Assembly: GCA_013297745.1 (NCBI GenBank)
Contig: JAAFIM010000008.1
Location: 22,669-86,668, forward strand
DNA: 64,000 nucleotides
Source: Chitinophagales bacterium
GTDB taxonomy: Bacteria; Bacteroidota; Bacteroidia; Chitinophagales; Saprospiraceae
Reading direction: 5' to 3'
Notes under the pieces: generated by a model
What the model was told of the DNA's origin: nothing
The model's input: the letters and a program-made list of their open reading frames with translations, nothing else
The model's database searches: none
In this document: positions 33,914 to 43,412 of the stretch, one piece after another
Layout: each line of letters starts with the position of its first letter
Numbering within the stretch: the stretch's first letter is position 1
Made by a program: the position numbers and the translations under genes

Positions 33914-34902
33914 ACCCAACCTTTTTCAATAATCAATTTAGCAATTTGTATGGCGTTGGTGGCTGCGCCCTTGCGCAAGTTATCGGCTACAATCCATAAG
34001 TTGATAGCTTGAGGGTTGGAAATATCCTGGCGAATACGCCCCACAAACACCTCGTTTTTGTGCGCGGCGAGCAAAGGGGTTGGATATTCTGAAATGGCTG
34101 GATTATCCAAAACGGTTATACCTGCTGTGTTTTTGAGCGCGTTTTTAACCCCGTTAATATCAAAAGGGAGTTCAAATTCTACATTTATAGCTTCAGAATG
34201 TCCGCGCAACACAGGCACGCGCACGCAAGTAGCCGAAATCGCTAATTGTGGAGCTTGCATAATTTTGCGGGTTTCATTCACCATCTTCATCTCTTCTTTA
34301 GTGTAATCATTTTCTAAAAAAATATCGCATTGCGGGATACAGTTTTGAAAAATCGGATGGGGATAAACCCGCTTTTGGGGCGTTTCGCCCGCGTATTCGG
34401 CTTGGTATTGTTCTACTGCCTTTTGCCCCGTACCAGAAACGGCTTGATAAGTGCTGATAATGAGCCTCCGTATGCCAAAAAGTTGATGCAAAGGGCGCAA
34501 AGCGACCACCATTTGGATGGTCGAGCAGTTGGGATTGGCGATAATTTTATCCGTTTGTTTCAACACGTCAGCATTGACTTCAGGCACGATTAGCGGCTTA
34601 TCCGCGTCCATTCGAAAAGCAGAAGAGTTGTCGATAACATAAGTTCCCACAGCAGCAAAATGCGCCGCGTACTCGTGTGAAGTGCTTGCACCAGCCGAGA
34701 AGATAGCGATTTGGGGTTTTAATTCTATAGCGGCTTCTACAGTTATGGTTTGAATGGCTTTATTTTGAAAATAGAGCGTTTTGCCCGCAGAAGCAGCCGA
34801 ACCGCAAAGTATGAGTTGGCTAATGGGTAGATTGTATTCGGCTAAGGTTTGCAACAGTTCGCTGCCTACTACACCCGTCGCGCCGATGATTGCTAATTTC
34901 AT
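33910..34902 (-). CDS. asd: Aspartate-semialdehyde dehydrogenase
   Basis: The enzyme makes aspartate-4-semialdehyde, the branch point to lysine/diaminopimelate, threonine and methionine. The N-terminal GATGVVGSELLQ binds NADP. The catalytic Cys126 is in NPNCSTIQ, and the RVPVLRGHSEAINVEF segment supplies the active-site His. The 330-residue length is normal. The gene stands alone, convergent with the UPF0104-like gene (4-base overlap of the ends). Confidence 0.95.
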   Translation of the reverse strand: MKLAIIGATGVVGSELLQTLAEYNLPISQLILCGSAASAGKTLYFQNKAIQTITVEAAIELKPQIAIFSAGASTSHEYAAHFAAVGTYVIDNSSAFRMDADKPLIVPEVNADVLKQTDKIIANPNCSTIQMVVALRPLHQLFGIRRLIISTYQAVSGTGQKAVEQYQAEYAGETPQKRVYPHPIFQNCIPQCDIFLENDYTKEEMKMVNETRKIMQAPQLAISATCVRVPVLRGHSEAINVEFELPFDINGVKNALKNTAGITVLDNPAISEYPTPLLAAHKNEVFVGRIRQDISNPQAINLWIVADNLRKGAATNAIQIAKLIIEKGWV

Positions 34903-34953
34903 TATATTTTGATAAAAGGAGTTTGATAATTACTAAACACTTCAAAACGGGCG

Positions 34954-34961
34954 CAAAAATA
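34954..34961 (-). promoter_or_regulatory. -7 promoter element for asd (TATTTTTG, minus strand)
   Basis: CAAAAATA reads TATTTTTG on the minus strand, 51 bases upstream of the asd ATG. A TTG lies 22 bases further upstream, slightly more than the usual spacing. Confidence 0.4.
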
Positions 34962-35074
34962 AGCCTTTTAGTTTATATTTTTTCAAAAGGCTTGCAGGTT
35001 GGGAAAAAAGTTGTATTTTGGCGGCCAAATTTAGCCATTTGGTCTTTTTTACCATTCAATACTTTCCTCTTGAT

Positions 35075-38000
35075 ATGAATTTAAAATTTTTCTCCTGCTT
35101 ATTTTTTTCTTGTGCTGCGTTATTTAATCTAACCGCTCAAACACTAACGGATAATTTTAGCGATGGCGATTTTAGCGCAAATCCCGCTTGGTTGGGCAAT
35201 ACAGCAGCTTTTCGGGTCAATCCATTGTTGCAACTACAATTGAATGAGAATGTTAGCGCCAATTCTACCCGCTATTTATCTGTGCCTGCGGCTACTTCTA
35301 TCAACGATAGCACGACTTGGGAATTTTGGGCGCACGAATTATTTTCGCCTTCTTCTACCAATTTTGCGCGGGTCTATTTGCAGTCTTCAGCTTCTGATTT
35401 GACGGGTTCGTTGAATGGATATTTTGTGCGCTTGGGGGGGATTACAGGCACAGTCGATTCGCTGGAATTATTCAGCCAAACGGGTACAACCACGACCAAA
35501 TTGATTGGGGGTACAGTTTCAGCTTTAGGCGGTACTACAGCTTTGGCGAGAGTGCGCGTTACCAGAAACACAAGCGGAGTTTGGAAAATGTTTGCAGATT
35601 ATACGGGCGGAACAACTTACGCGCTAGAAGGTACAGCTACGGATTTGACCCACACGGCGGGCGATTATTTTGGGGTGTATTGTGTATTCACTTCTACAAG
35701 AGATACAAATTTTTTGTTTGATGATATTCGCATAAGCCCACTATTTACCGATGTTTTACCCCCCAATATGCTTTCGGCTATGGCTGTTAGCAACACTCAG
35801 GTAGATGTCAATTTTAACGAACCCATATCAGCAGCTACTGCTAATAATATAGCCCGTTTTGCTATCAATAATGGTATAAATGTAACTGCGGCAGCTATTG
35901 ACGGTATAGACCCGCGTTTGGTGCATTTGACCACTTCGGCTATAAATCCCAACGTTAGCAATAGGTTGATTTGCAACAATATAACGGATATAGCAGGGAA
36001 TAATTTGGCTTTGGATACTGTGTTTTTTACCTATTCTGTGGTTGTGCCTGCTGCTTATCAGGATATTATTTTCAACGAAATTTTTGCTGACCCAAGCCCA
36101 CAAGTTGGCCAGCCGAATATAGAATATGTAGAATTATACAACAGAACCAACAACGCCATAAATTTACAAAATTATGTGTTAAATGATGGTTCGGCGCGCA
36201 TTTTGCCTGCTTATACTTTGCAACCCAATAGTTATGTTTTATTAACTGCTCACGTGGATAGTTTTCCCGCTGTTGCGGCTGGGGATAAAATTCAATTATC
36301 TGGCTTATCGCTTACCAATGGCGGCGAATTATTGCAATTATTGGATAATAATGGTGTGGTTATAGACAGCCTTACTTTTTCGGATAGTTGGTATCAAGAC
36401 GCGGTCAAAATCAACGGGGGCTGGTCTTTGGAGTTGATAAATCCCACTTTGGTTTGTAAAGGAGCAGATAATTGGATAGCTTCTAACAATAGCACGGGCG
36501 GAACTCCAGCAGCGCAAAATTCTGTTTATAACAATTCTCCTGATGCTATAGCTCCCGATTTATTGTCTGCTACTTTTATCAGCAACAACACAGTTGTATT
36601 AACTTTCAACGATGCGCTAAATCCCAATTCAGCAGCCACAGCCAATAATTTTTTGCTAACGAATGCGACCATACAAGCAGCTACTTTTTTAAATCCCAAC
36701 CGAGTAGAATTAACCTTGGCTGCGCCGATGATGAACGCGGCTGCTTACACAGTTACCGTTTTGCCCGCTTTGACAGATTGTGCTGGCAACGCAATTTCTA
36801 CCAATAATACCGCTAATTTTGTTTATTATGATATTTTGCCCGCTCAATTGCACGACTTGATTTTCAACGAGTTGATGATTGACGAAAGTCCCTCTCAAGG
36901 TTTGCCTTTGGCTGAATACATAGAAATTTATAACCGCGCTAATTATGCCATAAACTTACAAGGTTATACGCTCACGCACAGAAGTACATCTTCGAGTACG
37001 ATTTCTTCTTCTACTTTGAACGGATATACTATTTTACCCAACGATTATCTAATTTTACACAGTTCTACGGATACGGTTTGGACTGCTTATAGTAAAAGAT
37101 TACCCGTTACGAGTTTTCCGAGTTTGAACAATACTTCAGCTTTTTTGGTGTTGAGAGATAACAGCGGGGCGATTGTGGATAGTATTTTATACTCTGATTT
37201 TTGGTATAGAAATTCTGCCCGCGCTGCTGGAGGTTGGTCTTTGGAGTTGATAAATCCTTTAGAAATTTGCAAAGAGGGCGATAATTGGGCTGCTTCCAAC
37301 TCTCTACAGGGGGGAACGCCGACAGCCGTTAATGCCAATTATAGCAATACGCCCGACCAAACCAGCCCGCAGCTATTGGATATTCGCCCGTTGGGAACTA
37401 ACCAAGTGATGTTGTTTTTTGATGAAATTTTGGATGTTAATACAGCCTCTACTGCTGGCAATTATGCTATAAGTGGTGGTTTGTCCGTTTCGGCAGCGGC
37501 TTTATCTGGCAATAAGAATGTAATTATTACTTTATCTGCTGGGATGACGGATTTGACGACTTATATCGTAACCTTAAATGGGATAGAAGATTGTTTGAAT
37601 AATGGCACCGCTGCGGATTCTAGTTTTACCTATTATGAAACAGTGCCCGCCAACCGTTACGATATTTTGATAAATGAAATTTTTCCAGATTCAGACCCAC
37701 AAATTGGCTTGCCGCGCAAAGAGTATGTAGAATTGTACAACAGAAGTGCAAATTATATCAATGTAGAGGATTTTACCTTTAACGATGCCTCTTCTATTGT
37801 TACCGCTTTACCTTATTATATAATGCCGCCTAATTCTTATTTGGTGATTTACGAAGCTGGGGACACGATTAACTTTAATAGATTTGGTCCTAATGTCGCT
37901 TTAACCCCATTTCCAGATTTGAATGTAAGCACAGACCAACTAACCCTTCGCGATAGATTTGGTCAGGTTATTGATGCGGTAGCTTACACTTCAGATTGGT

Positions 38001-39304
38001 ACAACAATAGCGACAAAGCAGAAGGTGGTTGGTCATTGGAGCGCATCAATTATAATCGCCCTTGCGAGGGTGCCGTGAATTGGTCAGCTTCTACCAACTT
38101 GTTGGGGGGAACGCCTGGACAAGCCAACAGTATATTAGAAACAGCAGCTGATGATTCTCGCCCTTTTCCTATACGCGCATATCCTTTGGCGGCAGATACG
38201 ATATTAGTTTATTTTCCAGAAGCTATGGGAGGGGTTGTATCCATCAACCCTGCTAATTATACCATAAATAACGGAATAAGTATAGCTTATGCGAACTTGT
38301 TGCAGCCCGATTTTAACACAGTAAGGATAGTTTTGTCTACAGCTTTGCAAGCGGGTACAATTTATACCATCAATTTTAACAATAACCTTACCGATTGTAT
38401 AGGAACGCCCATTTTAGCCGATGCCAGCACTCAAGTAGCTTTGCCTCAAGTGGTAGATACGGGCGATTTGTTATTGAATGAGATTTTATTCAATCCAGTA
38501 ACAGGGGGCGCAGATTTTATAGAGTTTTACAACAATTCTAACAAAGTATTGGATTTATCCCATTTGATAATGGCGAGTCTAAATGAGGCGGGCAATATCA
38601 ACCAAACCGAGAATATATTAACCCCATATTTGATTTTCCCCAATCAATATGTAGTGGTTACGCCCAGCGCAGCCCAAACCCAAAAACAGTACAACGCGCT
38701 TTTCCCTTATGCTATAGTAGAAAATGATTTGCCCACTTATGATGATAGTGAAGGGACAGTTTTTGTGTATTCTACCCAAACAGGTACAGCGCGAATTATA
38801 GACCAATTTACTTATTTGGATGATTATCACAGCCCTTTATTGCGGAGTGAAGATGGGGTTTCGTTGGAAAAAATAAACCCAGCTTTGCCCTCTGCGGATA
38901 AAAATAATTGGCATAGTGCAGCTTCTACAGTGAATTATGGCACGCCCACTTACCAAAATTCGGTTTATACCACCAACTTATCCAACGGTTCGCAGGTGAA
39001 TTTATCCAGCACCAAAGTTTCGCCCGATGCGGACGGTTTTGAGGATTTTGTGTTGATTAATTACAACTTAGACGACTTGGGTTATGTGGCGCACATTCGC
39101 GTGTTTGATGCCAATGGTTTGTTGGTCAAAACGGTTACCAATGGCGAGCTATTGCCAAAAGAGGGTAGTTTGCAATGGGATGGTACCAAAGAAGACGGCA
39201 GCAAAGCGCTAATTGGCATTCATATCATACATATAGAATTGGTCAATCCCAACGGCAAAACGATGCAGTATAAGCTAAATTGTGTGGTTGCTGCTCGCTT
39301 ATAG
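35075..39304 (+). CDS. Large secreted protein with four Ig-like/lamin-tail repeats
   Basis: The start at MNLKFFSCLFFSCAALFNLT (ATG 35075) is a signal peptide. After an N-terminal lectin-like region (about residues 25-215), a unit of roughly 265 residues repeats four times. Each unit has a bacterial Ig-like domain (near residues 224, 488, 761, 1028; for example MAVSNTQVDVNFNEPIS) and a lamin tail domain (near 330, 592, 863, 1129; for example IIFNEIFADPSPQVG, YVELYNRTNNAINLQ). The end is a FlgD-like Ig fold (IRVFDANGLLVKTV, LQWDGTKEDGSKAL), as in many T9SS cargo proteins. It is likely a surface or secreted adhesive or nuclease-associated protein. No catalytic domain can be seen. Confidence 0.83.
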   Translation: MNLKFFSCLFFSCAALFNLTAQTLTDNFSDGDFSANPAWLGNTAAFRVNPLLQLQLNENVSANSTRYLSVPAATSINDSTTWEFWAHELFSPSSTNFARVYLQSSASDLTGSLNGYFVRLGGITGTVDSLELFSQTGTTTTKLIGGTVSALGGTTALARVRVTRNTSGVWKMFADYTGGTTYALEGTATDLTHTAGDYFGVYCVFTSTRDTNFLFDDIRISPLFTDVLPPNMLSAMAVSNTQVDVNFNEPISAATANNIARFAINNGINVTAAAIDGIDPRLVHLTTSAINPNVSNRLICNNITDIAGNNLALDTVFFTYSVVVPAAYQDIIFNEIFADPSPQVGQPNIEYVELYNRTNNAINLQNYVLNDGSARILPAYTLQPNSYVLLTAHVDSFPAVAAGDKIQLSGLSLTNGGELLQLLDNNGVVIDSLTFSDSWYQDAVKINGGWSLELINPTLVCKGADNWIASNNSTGGTPAAQNSVYNNSPDAIAPDLLSATFISNNTVVLTFNDALNPNSAATANNFLLTNATIQAATFLNPNRVELTLAAPMMNAAAYTVTVLPALTDCAGNAISTNNTANFVYYDILPAQLHDLIFNELMIDESPSQGLPLAEYIEIYNRANYAINLQGYTLTHRSTSSSTISSSTLNGYTILPNDYLILHSSTDTVWTAYSKRLPVTSFPSLNNTSAFLVLRDNSGAIVDSILYSDFWYRNSARAAGGWSLELINPLEICKEGDNWAASNSLQGGTPTAVNANYSNTPDQTSPQLLDIRPLGTNQVMLFFDEILDVNTASTAGNYAISGGLSVSAAALSGNKNVIITLSAGMTDLTTYIVTLNGIEDCLNNGTAADSSFTYYETVPANRYDILINEIFPDSDPQIGLPRKEYVELYNRSANYINVEDFTFNDASSIVTALPYYIMPPNSYLVIYEAGDTINFNRFGPNVALTPFPDLNVSTDQLTLRDRFGQVIDAVAYTSDWYNNSDKAEGGWSLERINYNRPCEGAVNWSASTNLLGGTPGQANSILETAADDSRPFPIRAYPLAADTILVYFPEAMGGVVSINPANYTINNGISIAYANLLQPDFNTVRIVLSTALQAGTIYTINFNNNLTDCIGTPILADASTQVALPQVVDTGDLLLNEILFNPVTGGADFIEFYNNSNKVLDLSHLIMASLNEAGNINQTENILTPYLIFPNQYVVVTPSAAQTQKQYNALFPYAIVENDLPTYDDSEGTVFVYSTQTGTARIIDQFTYLDDYHSPLLRSEDGVSLEKINPALPSADKNNWHSAASTVNYGTPTYQNSVYTTNLSNGSQVNLSSTKVSPDADGFEDFVLINYNLDDLGYVAHIRVFDANGLLVKTVTNGELLPKEGSLQWDGTKEDGSKALIGIHIIHIELVNPNGKTMQYKLNCVVAARL

Positions 39305-39346
39305 TTTGCTATTTTTATCCTATTTTAAAGCATAAACAAAATTATT

Positions 39347-40231
39347 ATGGATATTGAGCCTAATAAATCAGTTGGTTTTTCTTCGTATCATTCACAGCCG
39401 ACAGAATCCAATACTAGAAGGGAATTTATCAAAAATTTGGCGGCTTATCAATATTGGCAAGGCAAATTACCCAATTGGGATGCCAAACAAGTATTAAATA
39501 AATTGCGGGCTTATCAAGTATTTACCTCCAAAAACGATATTATAGCTAAGGGGGAAATAAGTTACTCCGCTTACGAATTATTTCGCGATTGGTTAGACCG
39601 ATTTGGAAAACAGGCAAAATTTTTGGAAAACTTTGGCTTTATTTGGGCTGCTGCCGAAAGGTTGTGGGAAGAGTATTTGCCAGATTTGTTTTATGTAGAA
39701 AAGTTTATCCAACGCCACAACCAACTGCGATTGTTGATACAAACTGAAGCTGCTCACGTATTATTGCCTCGTTATTTGGAAAGTTGGGCTGAATTTGCCC
39801 AAGCTATGGTGCCTCCTTTTCAGTCTTTGGACGAAATAGAGCCGCTTTATCCGCGTACCAATTGGGTTAGTCTTATTGTTGACGATATATCCAATTTGTG
39901 TAGAAATGCTTGCAGCGAAAAGAATAAATTGTTGATTGATGTGGTTAATTTTATCTACCAAATGGAAGAGAAATTTTCTGATGCGCCAGCTTATTCGCGC
40001 GGATTTTTACAATTGCTGGTTTGGTTTTCTATTATCAACAACAAAACAGAAGAAGTAGAGCGATTATTAAATTTATATGGGTATAATCTCACTATGGACG
40101 ACCCTGTGTATGCTATGATTGCCGATTTGTACAACAATCCTTTACCTTTTGCTTTTAATCGCCGTGATAATGAAAAAGGGATGATTTTTTATCATCAATT
40201 GCTGCAAAAAATTCACAATCAAAACCAATAA
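39347..40231 (+). CDS. Hypothetical helical protein, 294 aa
   Basis: I do not recognise this family. The protein has no signal peptide and is rich in helices and aromatic residues (FGFIWAAAERLWEEYL, SRGFLQLLVWFSIINNKTEEV). The N-terminal 25 residues are polar and probably disordered. It starts 42 bases after the lamin-tail gene and could be transcribed with it. No catalytic motif is visible; a helical-repeat binding protein of the cytoplasm is a guess only. Confidence 0.65.
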   Translation: MDIEPNKSVGFSSYHSQPTESNTRREFIKNLAAYQYWQGKLPNWDAKQVLNKLRAYQVFTSKNDIIAKGEISYSAYELFRDWLDRFGKQAKFLENFGFIWAAAERLWEEYLPDLFYVEKFIQRHNQLRLLIQTEAAHVLLPRYLESWAEFAQAMVPPFQSLDEIEPLYPRTNWVSLIVDDISNLCRNACSEKNKLLIDVVNFIYQMEEKFSDAPAYSRGFLQLLVWFSIINNKTEEVERLLNLYGYNLTMDDPVYAMIADLYNNPLPFAFNRRDNEKGMIFYHQLLQKIHNQNQ

Positions 40232-40278
40232 AATTGATTTTATAATCCCTCCTAATTGTAATAAGTTTAAACCAAGTT

Positions 40279-40343
40279 ATGAGAAGCGCATCTGTAAAAT
40301 CCGTGCTCCATTTTCTATAGTTTTAGAATTACTAAACAACTTC
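40279..40343. repeat. Truncated family D element remnant
   Basis: GAGAAGC at the left and the full right end TTACTAAACAACTTC (40329-40343) enclose only about 40 bases, including ATCTGTAAAATCCGTG, which matches family D copy 3. The inner part is otherwise deleted. It lies 20 bases before the next ATG. Confidence 0.6.
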
Positions 40344-40362
40344 TCCAGTAAAAATAAAAAAA

Positions 40363-41682
40363 ATGAAAAAGATAATCATTTTTTATATAAGTTTATCAGC
40401 AGCTATTTTAATGATGATGCAAGAAGCGTTTATCAATGGTTATCCTTTGGTATATTCGGATACATCTACTTATATTGTTTCTGGTTTTGAGTTGGAAACA
40501 CCTTTTGACCGCCCCATTACTTATGGTCTTTGGTTGAGATTATTTAGTTTCAATGGGTTTTCGTTGTGGGGGGCAATAGCTGCGCAGTGTGGATTATTGG
40601 TATTTTTAATTTTTAAATTTTATAAACATTTTTTTGCTGAAAAATATATTTTATATGGACTTATTACCATATTTTTATTAAGTTTTGGTACGGGGTTGTC
40701 TTGGGTAGCGAGTCAATTGATAGCCGATATATTCACGCCTATCGCTTTATTGTCTTTATTGTTGATAATAGTAGAAAACAAAAAAAATTATAGCCTATAT
40801 CTTATATTTTTGGTGGCTATGGCTATGCACTTGTCGCATATTTTACTGTTTGGTTTATTGATAATGACGTTGTTGATATTAAAAAAATGGATATTAAAAT
40901 CTGATTATTTTAGCAAAAGTTATCAAAAGTTAGCGGTTTGTATGTTATTGGTTGTGGGGTCTATGCTGGCTATGGGGGGAGCTATGTCCAAATCTCGCCA
41001 TGTGTTTTTTATGGGTGCTATGGTAGAACACGGTATTTTAAAAACATATTTAGAAGAGTATTGCAATCAACGCGATTATAAAATTTGCGCATACAAAGAC
41101 AGCCTACCAGCGCGGGCTTATCAATTTATTTGGGAAGAAAATAGTCCTTTTTATAAAATGGGTGCTTGGGCAGCTACCAAAACTGAATTTAATCAAATCA
41201 TAAACCATACTTTTAAAGAACCTAAATATATCTATTTGCACGTCAAAGCTTCTTTATATGCGACTTTTCAACAGTTGTTTTTATTTAAAATAGGAGATGG
41301 CAACGGTGTTTTTTTGAAAAATACAGTTTTGTATGAAAGAGTCGAGCGGTATTTTCCACAAGAGCTAAAACAATATGAACGAAGTCGCCAAAATTTAAAT
41401 AAATATCAAAATTTAGATAATTATAATTATTTTTATCAGCTATTTATTTTATTATCTGTTTTAGTATTTTCGGGGTTGTTTTTTGTTCAATATAAAAAAA
41501 TATCAGCACAAGATTTTTTTATAATTTGGTTTTTGCTATTTTTTGTGTTATTAAATGCTTGGTCTTGTGCTACTTTTGCCAATGCGATAGATAGGTTGGG
41601 TTGCAAGGTGATTTGGTTTTTACCATTTTTGAGTTTATTTTTAGTGTTTAATTATCTTAAAAATAAAAAAAGTAATCTCTAA
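40363..41682 (+). CDS. Multi-pass membrane protein, GT-C-like
   Basis: The 439-residue protein has about nine to ten membrane helices and a large loop rich in charged and aromatic residues (about 215-345). The first outer loop has NGYPLVYSDTSTYIVSGFEL, with an Asp at the place where GT-C glycosyltransferases carry an acidic catalytic residue. This is suggestive only; no family was recognised with confidence. A sugar or lipid-linked substrate would be likely. The gene is alone between repeat regions. Confidence 0.6.
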   Translation: MKKIIIFYISLSAAILMMMQEAFINGYPLVYSDTSTYIVSGFELETPFDRPITYGLWLRLFSFNGFSLWGAIAAQCGLLVFLIFKFYKHFFAEKYILYGLITIFLLSFGTGLSWVASQLIADIFTPIALLSLLLIIVENKKNYSLYLIFLVAMAMHLSHILLFGLLIMTLLILKKWILKSDYFSKSYQKLAVCMLLVVGSMLAMGGAMSKSRHVFFMGAMVEHGILKTYLEEYCNQRDYKICAYKDSLPARAYQFIWEENSPFYKMGAWAATKTEFNQIINHTFKEPKYIYLHVKASLYATFQQLFLFKIGDGNGVFLKNTVLYERVERYFPQELKQYERSRQNLNKYQNLDNYNYFYQLFILLSVLVFSGLFFVQYKKISAQDFFIIWFLLFFVLLNAWSCATFANAIDRLGCKVIWFLPFLSLFLVFNYLKNKKSNL

Positions 41683-41694
41683 AAAAATTAAGTA

Positions 41695-41935
41695 ACTGAC
41701 CTTTCGCAGTGAAAAAATTTGGTAGATTGAAAAAAACAACAGTGTGTGCTCAATAGCGTGGGGTTTTATACCCCACGCACAAAAATGGTAAAAAATGTTA
41801 TATTTTCTATTTTTTTATAGAATATTTATCAGCGCGCGGGGTATAAAACCCCACGCTATTGAGCGCATATAGGAAAATTTAACTGCAAAAATCTAATTGT
41901 AAAAAAAAATGAAAAATATACTGCGAAAGGTCAGT
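41695..41935. mobile_element. Palindromic element with 16-bp inverted ends and 6-bp target duplication
   Basis: The ends are ACTGACCTTTCGCAGT at 41695-41710 and its exact complement at 41920-41935. TAAGTA flanks both sides (41689-41694 and 41936-41941), the expected sign of insertion. The cargo is the inverted pair GCTCAATAGCGTGGGGT...ACCCCACGCTATTGAGC, also carried by elements with different ends at 52.9 and 63.6 kb. Length 241 bp; non-coding. Confidence 0.87.
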
Positions 41936-41956
41936 TAAGTAAATAATTTAGATATT

Positions 41957-42168
41957 GAAGTTGTTTAGTATTAAAGTTAGCTCACGGATTTTACGGATGC
42001 GCTTACGCGGAACTTTGTTTTTACAGATATGCACGGATTTATTTTTAGTTTTTTTAGTTTTAAATCCGTAAAATTGGAATTGTTTTATAAAAAAATCGGT
42101 GTTAACCTGTTTTATCCGTCAAATCCGTGAGCTATTTTTTGTATTTTTTTGAATACTAAACAACTTCA
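41957..42168. repeat. Family D element, copy 2 (212 bp)
   Basis: The ends GAAGTTGTTTAGTATT and AATACTAAACAACTTC are a perfect 16-base inverted repeat. The inner part is nearly identical to copy 1 at 10.35 kb, with a 24-base insertion near 41997-42020 that includes CGCTTACGCGGAAC. Confidence 0.85.
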
Positions 42169-42225
42169 TTATATAGAATAACATTTCGTCATTCGCGCTC
42201 TGTGCGATTGTTCACTTTATTTTGG
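42169..42225. repeat. Degenerate family B fragment
   Basis: ATTATATAGAATAACATTTC followed by GTCATTCGCGC resembles the inverted end of family B copy 2 (28205-28250). The rest of family B is absent. No other feature was seen between here and the amn promoter. Confidence 0.5.
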
Positions 42226-42317
42226 TATAGTTACTTAACTGTTATATTTGAGGTTTTTTTTAAAAACCATTTTCAGGTAATTTCTTTATTAAAACATTCA
42301 CAATTTAGAAAAAAAGC

Positions 42318-42325
42318 TACCTTTG
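42318..42325 (+). promoter_or_regulatory. -7 promoter element for amn (TACCTTTG)
   Basis: TACCTTTG matches TAnnTTTG, 45 bases upstream of the ATG at 42371. Confidence 0.5.
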
Positions 42326-42370
42326 CGTTATCATCATTTTTATTATTAATAAACTTTTAGTGTTTAAGTT

Positions 42371-43144
42371 ATGCAAAGTAAAGAAGACATTGTCAAAAAT
42401 TGGCTGCCGCGTTATACCAATACCCCTTTAGAAGAATTTGGTGAGTATATTTTATTGACTAATTTTGCCAATTATGTGCAGATTTTTGCCGACCGTTATA
42501 ACGTGCCTATAAAAGGCGAGGGCAAAGCTATGCAAACCGCCACAGCCGAAAATATCACGATTATTAATTTTGGTATGGGCAGTCCCAATACAGCCACCAT
42601 TATGGATTTATTAACCGCTATTTCTCCCAAAGCTTGTTTGTTTTTGGGCAAATGTGGGGGGTTGCGCAGCGATAAAAACAGCGTGGGCGATTTGATTTTG
42701 CCTATAGCTGCTGTGCGTGGCGAGGGTACATCGGGCGATTATATGCCCCCAGAAGTGCCAGCTTTACCCGCGTTTGCGCTGCAAAAAGCCATTTCTACTA
42801 CCATTCGCGATTATGAATTGGATTATTGGACGGGGGTCGTTTATACCACCAACCGCCGCGTTTGGGAACACGACACAGAGTTTAAAGATTATCTGCGCCG
42901 TATTCGCTGTTTGGCTATAGATATGGAAACGGCTACTTTGTTTGTAACCGCCTTTAAAAATAAAATCCCTGCGGGCGCATTGTTGTTGGTATCAGATATG
43001 CCGATGACACCCGACGGGGTGAAAACGACCAAATCGGACGAAGTGGTTACCCAAAAATATGTACAAAATCATATCAAAATTGGTATTGATTCGCTCAATC
43101 AGTTGATAAATGGCGGTCTCACCGTCAAACACCTTAAATTTTAA
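42371..43144 (+). CDS. amn: AMP nucleosidase
   Basis: The enzyme splits AMP into adenine and ribose 5-phosphate, part of purine balance in the cytoplasm. The 257-residue protein has the phosphorylase-like core: TIINFGMGSPNTATIMDLL, FLGKCGGLR, a substrate-binding CLAIDMETATLF and the late VSDMPMTPDGVKT. It lacks the long N-terminal regulatory domain of the E. coli enzyme (484 residues), as is common in this phylum. It has its own promoter and terminator. Confidence 0.9.
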   Translation: MQSKEDIVKNWLPRYTNTPLEEFGEYILLTNFANYVQIFADRYNVPIKGEGKAMQTATAENITIINFGMGSPNTATIMDLLTAISPKACLFLGKCGGLRSDKNSVGDLILPIAAVRGEGTSGDYMPPEVPALPAFALQKAISTTIRDYELDYWTGVVYTTNRRVWEHDTEFKDYLRRIRCLAIDMETATLFVTAFKNKIPAGALLLVSDMPMTPDGVKTTKSDEVVTQKYVQNHIKIGIDSLNQLINGGLTVKHLKF

Positions 43145-43154
43145 TTTTATAGAT

Positions 43155-43191
43155 AAAACGCTTGAAGAAATATACTTTGAGCGTTTTTTTT
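43155..43191 (+). terminator. Intrinsic terminator after amn
   Basis: AAAACGCT and AGCGTTTT pair, extended inward by imperfect pairing of TGAAG with CTTTG, and followed by a T-run. Confidence 0.75.
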
Positions 43192-43194
43192 AAA

Positions 43195-43354
43195 CTTGTT
43201 TAGTAATGAAATTTTGCTCACGGATTTTACGGATTAAACAGATACACACAGATTTGTTTTCTTTTTTAGGGCTAAAAAATCCGTAAAAATCCGTTCAATC
43301 TGTAAAATCCGTGAGCCGTTTTTTTATCATTTTACCAAAAAACTAAACAACATC
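43195..43354. repeat. Family D element, copy 3 (160 bp, diverged)
   Basis: The ends are CTTGTTTAGTAATG and CTAAACAACAT. The inner pair GCTCACGGATTTTACGG and CTGTAAAATCCGTGAGC is kept, but the middle differs from the other copies and is shorter. Confidence 0.7.
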
Positions 43355-43380
43355 TCAGCTCTCAAGGCTGGGATTTTTTT
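43352..43380 (+). terminator. Hairpin with T-run after family D copy 3
   Basis: ATCTCAGCT and GGCTGGGAT form a stem with two wobble pairs and a 5-base loop, followed by seven T. It is a second stop point between amn and the kinase gene. Confidence 0.55.
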
Positions 43381-43394
43381 ATGCCAAAAAGTTA

Positions 43395-43402
43395 TATCTT
43401 TG
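43395..43402 (+). promoter_or_regulatory. -7 promoter element for the histidine kinase gene (TATCTTTG)
   Basis: TATCTTTG lies 10 bases before the ATG at 43413, so the transcript would be nearly leaderless from that start; the ATG at 43422 is an alternative. Confidence 0.5.
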
Positions 43403-43412
43403 CGCAAAAATT

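Noticed and set aside
41683..42370. Possible tRNA or small RNA gene in the 690-base gap
   Set aside because: All strong stems found there belong to the repeat elements. No cloverleaf, CCA-type acceptor end or TTCRA loop was seen.
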